DNA from: an uncultured Saprospiraceae bacterium
GTDB taxonomy: Bacteria > Bacteroidota > Bacteroidia > Chitinophagales > Saprospiraceae
Direction: 5' to 3'
DNA: 41,769 nt
Assembly: GCA_937928405.1 (NCBI GenBank)
Contig: CALFWZ010000107.1
Span: 1 to 41,769 of the forward strand
Shown: positions 36,001 through 41,769 of the stretch, one piece after another
How positions within the stretch are numbered: the stretch's first letter is position 1
How the letters are laid out: the number at the start of each line of letters is the position of its first letter
Notes under the pieces: model-generated
What the model saw: only the letters and a program-made list of their open reading frames with translations
The model's database searches: none
What the model was told of the DNA's origin: nothing
Translations under genes and position numbers: made by a program

Positions 36001-38552
36001 AACTTTATTCTATATTTTTCTTCTTGTAAACTTTTGTCTAGGAGTTGCTTTTTTTCCGCCTCTGCTTTTTTCTGTTCATTTTTTAATTTTCTTGAGAAAA
36101 TAATCATAAGAATCATTATCAGAGCAGCAGCTCCAATAAGATACCATTTGTAGATACGAGCAAACAATATGATGTTCCACTTAATATTCAAACTTAATTT
36201 CTGAGAAATAGGATGAATCATTTCATCTTGGCTTTTCCCATTTGAAGAAGCCTTTAATGTAAAATGATAATTACCTGATCCCCCATTCTTAACATCAGCA
36301 TAGGTTAGTAGGAAATCACCCTTGGAAAGCTCTTTTTTTTCTTCTAGAATACCATCCTTATACATTTTAGCGGTGACATTCTGTTTACCTAAGTTTGAAT
36401 AATTCAAGGTTGAAAAATCTAGTCGAAGTGGTAGTTGACCCCATTCAATAGTCTTGGTTATGGTATCGAGATCTTCAAAAGATAGAATATCTTTTTCGGA
36501 CGAAGGTTTATATAAACGTAGGACGCTATCTTTTTTAGAAAATAATTTCGTAACAACAACGGGATCATTAATACTTCTAAAGTAGTCTTTTACAGCGATT
36601 GGATCGAAATAATTAAATCCTCTTATACCACCAAAATAGAATAAATTAGTTCTAGGATCTTTGTAATAAGAGGAAGCATTCCATTCAATATTTTGCAGCC
36701 CTTTTTCAGATTTGAAAATATATTGTTCAGCGTTTATGTCACTTGTAGGATTTAGCAGGATCAACCCATTACTTGTACTAATCCACAAAAGACCTTCTTT
36801 ATCAGGAATTATTCCATAGATGGTATTGCTTGATAATCGTCCATTTTCTGGGTTCGTATTGAAATGATATTTTGAGATAAAAGTATCCTGCTTAGAATCA
36901 ATAGCAAACATACCTTTTCCGGAGGTTCCAATCCATAGAACATTTGGATTTTTCTGATCTTTGGATAGACAAAGAATTTTAAGATTTTCACTTGTGCAAT
37001 AAGAATCGGTTCCAGAGATCGATAATGTCTCGCTCTTCCCAGTTCCTCGCATAAATTTGACCAATCCACCACCATAGGTGCCCACCCAAATCAGCGTGTC
37101 ATTTTCTACTAATAAGGAGTATATTCCCTTGGTACTTAAATCTGGATTATCTGGATTGTTTTTATTAAACTGTTCAAGAATTTGATGGCTACGACGATCC
37201 ATCCTTATCAATCCACTTCTTGAAGTGCCTAACCATAGATCATTATCTAGCCCTTCTTGGATAACCATGATACTAGTATTTTTTAGAGCGGCTACGGGTC
37301 TGAATCTAGTTTCGTTTGGATTTTTTTTGTAGAGACCTTTTCTTCTCGTACCAACCCAAACGGTATGATCTTTTGTTTTTAATATGGATAAAATTTCATT
37401 ATTACCAAGCGAGTTTTCTTTTCTATAGGCTCCCTTTTCTTGGTCAAAAATTAAAAGGCCATTATATCTCGTTCCCAAATAAATATTTTCATGTTGGTCT
37501 GTCGCTATCGACCAAATAAAATTATTGCCAATACATTCGGGTAAATCTGGAGCGTGTTGATGTTGAATATGGGTTTTGAATAAATCGTTTTTTGAATTAT
37601 GACAGCTCACGCCACCAGAAAAAGTGCCGACCCACATAGACCCGGAAGTATCTCGTACAATATCCTGAATATCATTATTTCGTAAACTAGTAGGATCGCA
37701 AAAATCCTGTAATATTTCTACAGGCGCATTGGAAACATCTGAAGAAAGGGGATTGAAAATAATGATTCCTTTCCGTGTTCCAATCCATAATTTGCCGTCG
37801 GGATCTTTATTGATGGTCTTGATGGGATATTCAAAATTTTGACGAACGATCAATTCATGGTTTAAGAAATCATATTGATAGAGGGTTCCATTGGTATCAC
37901 CAAGCCAAATATTTTTAGTTGCAGGATCTTTGTAGATGGCTCGGATGGAAGAGAGATGACGCTTATGTTCGGAAGTGCTTTTTAAATCTACTGGTTGCAA
38001 ATAAAGGATGCTATCTGTAGCTACGAATAAGGAGTTATCATCTCTGACCAGTACTTTATGAATATTAGAAGAAAAGGAAGAATGTTTTGTGAAGGTAGAA
38101 TTACTATTATCTGAAAAATAAAGGTCTTTTCCAGTTCCTACCCAAACGTTACCTTGGTACTCGTAAATGGTTGAAATGGGAAGAGAATCAAGCTGATTGT
38201 TTTTCTCAAAAGTATCTTCTAAAAAATTATATTTACATAATCCAGCATCTGTTCCTACCCAAACATTCAATCCATCTGCATGGACCAGACATCTGACCAT
38301 ATTTCCACTAATATTACTGCCTGAGATATCGTATTCTTTCGGTGCTTTATTAGGATGAATCCGCATCAACCCTTGTTGGGTGCCTACCCAAATGAATCCT
38401 TTTGAATTATCTAAAATACAATTGACCGTATTTTGGGTTAGACCATTGATGTGATCAAAACGATAATAATTAGCCTGTCCACTTATTTCAATAATGGGCA
38501 ATAAGGTCAATACTAAATATAGAAATACAAACTTATAAAGATCGTTTTGCAT
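33030..38552 (-). CDS. Reg_prop/Y_Y_Y multi-GAF sensor histidine kinase
   Basis: This 1840-aa membrane sensor has a signal peptide (about 1-26), then a long two-propeller region of reg_prop repeats with recurrent WVGT (about 27-680), a Y_Y_Y-like domain (about 700-790), a TM (about 795-815) and a coiled coil (815-880). Cytoplasmic GAF-like domains follow (about 885-1560). The kinase core has His1626 in the DHp helix (SEILHNSGNLLDG), NIILNAIQA as N-box, RDDGPGI as G1 and TGIGLSSSK as G2. Unlike many HTCS proteins it has no receiver or HTH fused; a receiver-like gene follows after 4 bp. Typical reg_prop sensors bind carbohydrates, but the ligand here is unknown. The HN rather than HE next to the phospho-His is uncommon. 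Confidence 0.9.
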   Translation of the reverse strand: MQNDLYKFVFLYLVLTLLPIIEISGQANYYRFDHINGLTQNTVNCILDNSKGFIWVGTQQGLMRIHPNKAPKEYDISGSNISGNMVRCLVHADGLNVWVGTDAGLCKYNFLEDTFEKNNQLDSLPISTIYEYQGNVWVGTGKDLYFSDNSNSTFTKHSSFSSNIHKVLVRDDNSLFVATDSILYLQPVDLKSTSEHKRHLSSIRAIYKDPATKNIWLGDTNGTLYQYDFLNHELIVRQNFEYPIKTINKDPDGKLWIGTRKGIIIFNPLSSDVSNAPVEILQDFCDPTSLRNNDIQDIVRDTSGSMWVGTFSGGVSCHNSKNDLFKTHIQHQHAPDLPECIGNNFIWSIATDQHENIYLGTRYNGLLIFDQEKGAYRKENSLGNNEILSILKTKDHTVWVGTRRKGLYKKNPNETRFRPVAALKNTSIMVIQEGLDNDLWLGTSRSGLIRMDRRSHQILEQFNKNNPDNPDLSTKGIYSLLVENDTLIWVGTYGGGLVKFMRGTGKSETLSISGTDSYCTSENLKILCLSKDQKNPNVLWIGTSGKGMFAIDSKQDTFISKYHFNTNPENGRLSSNTIYGIIPDKEGLLWISTSNGLILLNPTSDINAEQYIFKSEKGLQNIEWNASSYYKDPRTNLFYFGGIRGFNYFDPIAVKDYFRSINDPVVVTKLFSKKDSVLRLYKPSSEKDILSFEDLDTITKTIEWGQLPLRLDFSTLNYSNLGKQNVTAKMYKDGILEEKKELSKGDFLLTYADVKNGGSGNYHFTLKASSNGKSQDEMIHPISQKLSLNIKWNIILFARIYKWYLIGAAALIMILMIIFSRKLKNEQKKAEAEKKQLLDKSLQEEKYRIKLKKEIDSKTEKLLIKTQQLEENKKQLEDQQERLLKLPMIINSISIQGNKKDICKAAYHQLLSFFDFDYCGIALGEYLTHRISFDEIKIKPERQKELTALSKNLEPWTKETSFNFSSKDILSAVFRNEMPKPYKNNEKAIRVNGDKINGVQIDWQDENCPLNQEIFKKNDHQDLNRYFFRIARTAKRLNSEESKDELPLGVVEVGYYQQPDRAINPKMMPELELFIDNIAQPYFVAYAQELQEKFEDIYQNCFKESEYRNSYQQMLDGLTRLLDIEKAMIGFLSLNEFKLLVSSKKPVASGVEPKELEAFRKRLEEENKSQDGLLWEVLKTKKSIKSQELDDLYLKETDTQLICPLIYQGDVIGAACFWKKNETHFDNLLISHLENLLLKVTAQGYRQKLISKISALVSPFSLYANVEETYKVLIDRIQKYLFYDIIGIWEKRVDSESDEDILSFLEGSKDLKSIPAHDDLKFIDQDEFLKQLDNTEIKIIETKDLGRKLHKTFNIKKEFKSIICIPLKADQGFKGLILLFSKRTFQKIPTEDKSILSNITSKASMSILSIQLFNLFKNISDNIAGDISDNTQKNKPESILSDLLEFIKQEMNAHQVVLHWRDKSLSNEDYFKVLLTNDQKFPQTFVNQKEGVVEVIDETDLVKILLAGKEDTLTISSREEYHATMGQKKRIKHKDRNFELPFFIREELHAMAALKLMNNEGVLFLNYKNSPDFNTTFHQKLKAFGFITVNSIREFSITKENRELKMMNININKEMQDNTIASEILHNSGNLLDGLALQFSSLIQELKKDFNHWDRKKIKTKFDKCALPLEELRVNVNRFSNHRGLSTEEQKEITDLYSLIDEAKDLLYHTIENRKNLVVDIRKNGPNPKILCKKRRIHSVLVNIILNAIQAFDYNKGTITITTEKKNDMAIIIIRDDGPGIEKELQPLIFSSYYSTKPNGTGIGLSSSKYIIETEHQGNLELGFENRKGATFKIHLPTLK

Positions 38553-39066
38553 CCTTTTTATTTAAGGTATTTATAGGTTTCTCGTCCTATAAACGAATTC
38601 TGTCAGTAAAATTATAGCTACCTCTATCGAATAATATGATTGAAATAACAGCAAAATTTTTGTAAACCCCATATGGAGGTTACAAAGATTTTCTATAGTA
38701 TAAAAACCATTTAAGTCGAACAACAGGAGTTTTAACTAAATATTCACCGCAGTAAATATTTAATTCTGAATTGTGATCAACTATGAATTTGATTTGTACA
38801 ACTGTTCTCTCTTACAGTCTTTGCAAAGTATTCTGTAGGAATTATGTTTTTAATAAAAAGCAAGACTTAAAATTGAATAATTTCTTCCGTCAGTACTTCC
38901 ATTTATTAGTGAATCCTAAAGAATCTTATAAAATGATTGTTAAAGGTAGTAAATTATTAATGAAGTGTATTGTTATGAACATAAAAAATAATCAAATTAT
39001 TATACCTACTAAAGGGTTAGTTATTATTACTTTAACCTGAAATATATGTCTGAAGTATATGACTGC
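38553..39066. other. 514-bp A+T-rich spacer, no gene; palindrome upstream of the kinase
   Basis: The only frame (38783-39040, plus, 85 codons) has poor codon use and no recognisable content. An imperfect 22-bp palindrome centred on catatg (38662-38683, gtaaaccccatatggaggtt then ac) lies about 110 bp upstream of the kinase start and could be an operator. Nothing else stands out. Confidence 0.5.
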
Positions 39067-40260
39067 TCAGCCTTCAAATTCAATATCAATAAATTCTCCC
39101 GGTTGCACGGCGCTATTGGACGTCAACTCAAATAATTCTTCACATCTTGAACGAATTAATTCCAGGGTATTCTGATGAGGTACCCCATTATAGTTACCTT
39201 CAAAAGTAGAAACAACAGCATATCGTTTTTTTCTATCAGAAGGTGGGACTGGAAGAATCTTATTTAAAATATCTGTATGTGGTGTACCATTATGACTACC
39301 ATGGTGGCCGACTTTTAAAAAATGAACTGGTTTTAAGAGACCGTTATTATTCATAATTTGCCAACTTTTTTTTTCGGCATCTCCTGGAAAAAGCAATCGC
39401 CAACCTCGCCATTCTAAACATAAAACTAGGCTCGTATTATTTCTCGCTTTGTCAATAGCTAAAAGATTTTCGGTATAGCTGTTTCTACGATTAATAAATT
39501 GATAAAAAGTGCTGGCATCTACGCCCGGAGGAGGAATCATGTCCTCAGCTTGTTTGGAACTAGATGTTTTCTCCTCAGATACGTTTAAAGTGGTAGGTTT
39601 AAGCCGTCCATAATAAACGGAGGTATCTTTCTCTGGTCCCCAAATTTCAAATTGCGTTTCATTAAAATTATGGTGTTTTCCTTTTTTTAATTTAGTTGCT
39701 CGATGGATATAAAATGTTCTCTTTTTGGGCGCTAAATCTTTTAGAAAAGAAACACAGTCTTTGGTTTTGTTTGGGTTATTATTGAAAAGTAAGGTAGCTA
39801 ATAAAGGAGTCGATTTATTTTCTAAAGAAGTATTTAGATATTTTTCAATAGAATTAAAAGTTGCCATATAGTGCTCAAAAGCTTTTTTCGCTTTAGGATG
39901 TTTTTCGTAATAGTCATCAGCCGCAGAAGCAGTCAACCAAGAATATTGTGTGTTCAGTAGTTGTTTTAAATTATTGCCAGCAATGACCTTTTTATTGGCA
40001 TATAACAATCCCTGAACATGATCCATATGTTCATGAGTCATAATATAAAGGTCCAAAGGTTTTCCATTTAATTGGCTTAAAATATCATTGACAACGGGTT
40101 CAAAAACATCATTTTTTCCTCCCTCTTTACTCATGGCATTTCCTACATCAATTAGAATATGTTTAGTAACCGTGCGTCCCTTTTCATCCTTATCAGGAAT
40201 TTGAATTAAATAGGCGTCTCCAAAACGGACATGATAAGCTCGGATTTTTAAAGTTTCCAT
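39067..40260 (-). CDS. ComEC-like MBL-fold metallo-hydrolase (second copy type)
   Basis: This is a soluble MBL-fold hydrolase related to the one at 30205-31698. It has an N-terminal RFGDAYLIQI strand, ILIDVGN, the full metal motif THEHMDH (HxHxDH), FPGDAEKKSW and VGHHGSHNGTPH, and a final VPHQNTLE region. An extra insert of about 120 residues rich in Lys and Asn lies between the motifs. I start it at the ATG at 40260 (METLKIRAYHVRFGD), 7 bp after the upstream stop; an ATG at 40296 would add 12 residues and overlap the protease gene. It is co-transcribed with the metalloprotease. The substrate is unknown; nucleic acid or nucleotide is only a family-level guess. Confidence 0.82.
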   Translation of the reverse strand: METLKIRAYHVRFGDAYLIQIPDKDEKGRTVTKHILIDVGNAMSKEGGKNDVFEPVVNDILSQLNGKPLDLYIMTHEHMDHVQGLLYANKKVIAGNNLKQLLNTQYSWLTASAADDYYEKHPKAKKAFEHYMATFNSIEKYLNTSLENKSTPLLATLLFNNNPNKTKDCVSFLKDLAPKKRTFYIHRATKLKKGKHHNFNETQFEIWGPEKDTSVYYGRLKPTTLNVSEEKTSSSKQAEDMIPPPGVDASTFYQFINRRNSYTENLLAIDKARNNTSLVLCLEWRGWRLLFPGDAEKKSWQIMNNNGLLKPVHFLKVGHHGSHNGTPHTDILNKILPVPPSDRKKRYAVVSTFEGNYNGVPHQNTLELIRSRCEELFELTSNSAVQPGEFIDIEFEG

Positions 40261-40267
40261 TTTTATT

Positions 40268-41769
40268 TTATTTACAAATATGAAGCGATTTGGCAACTCC
40301 TTTTACAGAAAGCGCTCCGTCAATTATTTCTCCGCGAACCACATTTTGTAAGGGTTTTCCATCTGGTCCAATTGCGTCCTGACCCAGTTTTAACATGCCT
40401 TCTTTATATAGATGTTTTAAAAAATTACTTCTTCTAATTTTAGCAGCTTCATAGGCTTCTTTTCTTTTTTTATAACCGAATATTTCTGATTCTTTGATAG
40501 GATATGCGTTCGTCAGGCGAGCATGTATCCTACTTTTTTCAACATCAATAATAAGTGTCGTTCCCATTTTAATCAGCCGACTTTTTGGTAATCGATCATC
40601 TCCTAAGTTCCCCTTTTCTAAATGCATCCAGGATACCTTGAATAGGCAGATTTCCGTTCCTTTTGATTGATTATGATGATAATAATTGACAAGATGAACA
40701 GAATGCACTTCAAAATTTGTTTTGTAAGGAATCAGTAATAGTTTTTGATGCGTTTTGGCAAACTCATACGCATATCCATTACTTGAAACCAATTTATCAA
40801 TATTTACTTTGATGGGTGTTTTGCGACAGTCATCCGTCAGAAGTAGTGCTTTTGTTTCAACCATTCCTCTTTTGACAAATTCGTTTGCAAACCAAATTCT
40901 TAAAAATTTCAACCTGCTTTCTACGCGATCTGCTGCTACGATGGCTCTTCCATAATCTGCAAAACTTATCTCTCCAGGCGGAAGAAAATCTAAGGCTCGA
41001 AAGAGCACTCTCTTAATGCGTTGATAGCTAGTGACCAAGGCAAATCCAGAAGCAGAGAAAATTGGATTTGGAAGATTTTTATAGCGATCTGTTTTAATCA
41101 GTCGTTTTTTTTCAGAATCATGAAAATCAACTAATACTTTGTAGATGGCTCCGGTTAAAACTTCGCAGAGCGTATGTGGTTCATTACTGCCCACATAATT
41201 TTTACTTGTTTTAATCAAGTTTTTATTATTCAAAAAATTGCGTAAGTTTTTTTCATGTCCTAAACCAATAGCAAACTCTTCTGCTAAATTTGAAAAATGA
41301 GATTCTTCCCTAATCGAGCCATCTCTTTCATTTAAAATAAGCGTAGTTAAATTGGTACTTGAAAAAGAAACGAATAAAGCAACCATATCGGCCAGTCCTT
41401 CATGTAGGGCAAGTGCATCAGGCGTATAAGCATCCATTAAATCAGGTGCGATAGCATCAATAATGGCATGTCCAGTCTCATGAGCTACGATTTCTCTTGA
41501 TAGAGCGGAATAGATGATTTTATTTTCATTTTCTTGTGATGGGAAAAAGAAAAATTCTAAACTATGGGAATCTCTGTTATAATAGGCATTGGCCATTTCC
41601 CCTGCTCTGGGAATAATAAATAATTGGGGGGCATCAAAGGCCCAGTTTAGTTTTCTTCCTAAAACACCATATTTTTTGAGCTGTCTAATTTCAGAGGATA
41701 TCTCTGATTTAGTTGTTTCTTCTTTTTCAAATAGGTCTAGCGTTTTCAATACAGTAGCGAAAGTACTGA
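40268..41769 (-). CDS. Gluzincin-type HExxH metalloprotease (5' end outside window)
   Basis: This is a zinc metalloprotease. The motif HETGH (bases about 41468-41482) carries two His ligands and the catalytic Glu, and 22 residues further HEGLAD supplies the third Glu ligand, as in thermolysin-like (M4) enzymes. The frame stays open to the right edge of the window (upstream codons read S-T-F-A-T-V). The first start-like codon inside, TTG at 41749, is not convincing, so the N-terminus lies beyond the window. The C-terminal 300 residues match nothing I recognise. No signal peptide is visible in what is present. Its stop is 7 bp before the MBL hydrolase ATG, so the two form an operon. Confidence 0.8.
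   Translation of the reverse strand, partial: STFATVLKTLDLFEKEETTKSEISSEIRQLKKYGVLGRKLNWAFDAPQLFIIPRAGEMANAYYNRDSHSLEFFFFPSQENENKIIYSALSREIVAHETGHAIIDAIAPDLMDAYTPDALALHEGLADMVALFVSFSSTNLTTLILNERDGSIREESHFSNLAEEFAIGLGHEKNLRNFLNNKNLIKTSKNYVGSNEPHTLCEVLTGAIYKVLVDFHDSEKKRLIKTDRYKNLPNPIFSASGFALVTSYQRIKRVLFRALDFLPPGEISFADYGRAIVAADRVESRLKFLRIWFANEFVKRGMVETKALLLTDDCRKTPIKVNIDKLVSSNGYAYEFAKTHQKLLLIPYKTNFEVHSVHLVNYYHHNQSKGTEICLFKVSWMHLEKGNLGDDRLPKSRLIKMGTTLIIDVEKSRIHARLTNAYPIKESEIFGYKKRKEAYEAAKIRRSNFLKHLYKEGMLKLGQDAIGPDGKPLQNVVRGEIIDGALSVKGVAKSLHICK

Noticed and set aside
33030..38552. Hybrid HTCS with fused receiver and AraC-type HTH
   Set aside because: The chain ends directly after the ATPase domain; no receiver or HTH is in the same protein.
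38783..39040. 85-codon plus-strand frame in the kinase-MBL spacer
   Set aside because: It is A+T-rich with no signal, domain or good start context, and is flanked by minus-strand operons.
40261..40296. Upstream ATG (40296) as the start of the second MBL protein
   Set aside because: It would overlap the protease gene by 29 bp and add residues before the conserved first strand; the ATG at 40260 fits better.
41747..41749. TTG as true start of the metalloprotease
   Set aside because: The frame remains open to the window edge with sensible codons, so the gene probably begins outside.

Overview
The window is A+T-rich DNA that looks like Bacteroidota. The support is lipobox and porin-type envelope proteins, reg_prop sensor kinases, ORF starts without clear Shine-Dalgarno sequences, and several TAnnTTTG (-7) promoter words. 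A Saprospiria/Cytophagia-like lineage is plausible but unproven. No rRNA, tRNA, CRISPR, integrase or transposase gene was seen.

Layout. (1) 178-3949, minus strand: ychF, a lipid-anchored TlpA-type thioredoxin protein and cytidine deaminase, with repeat-rich spacers. (2) 4235-11083, plus strand: a saccharopine dehydrogenase-like enzyme, glycerol kinase, the selenouridine pair mnmH and selD, and a DASS-type anion symporter. (3) 11138-14404, minus strand: a two-gene unit of an outer-membrane porin-like barrel and a large membrane protein that reads as a dCache sensor fused to a pentameric ligand-gated ion channel. (4) 14696-22870, plus strand: a compact neutral-lipid operon with WS/DGAT fused to an SCP2-like domain, two alpha/beta hydrolases, a GPAT-HAD-AGPAT fusion protein, and gpsA. 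With a third hydrolase at 23473 and glpK nearby, this could carry carbon from DHAP or glycerol to triacylglycerol or wax ester and back. (5) 24626-29224, plus strand: a lipoprotein cytochrome c, a strong terminator, then a two-gene unit of EAD11-like-TM-DUF4384 and a secreted WD40-caspase. (6) folP at 29319. (7) 30205-41769, minus strand: a HExxH metalloprotease (cut by the window edge) with a ComEC-like MBL hydrolase, then a 1840-residue reg_prop/GAF histidine kinase, a receiver-like protein with an unknown C-terminal half, and a second ComEC-like MBL hydrolase.

Regions 5 and 7 carry the domain types (EAD, caspase, secluded proteases, MBL hydrolases, sensor kinase) typical of bacterial conflict or regulated-death islands, and are the best candidates for an undescribed system. 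The Cache-channel fusion and the SCP2-extended triacylglycerol operon are the other main points of interest. Intergenic DNA holds several repeat families: a hairpin repeat in two copies, a 164-bp palindrome, an 8-bp tandem array and a flanked inverted-repeat block.
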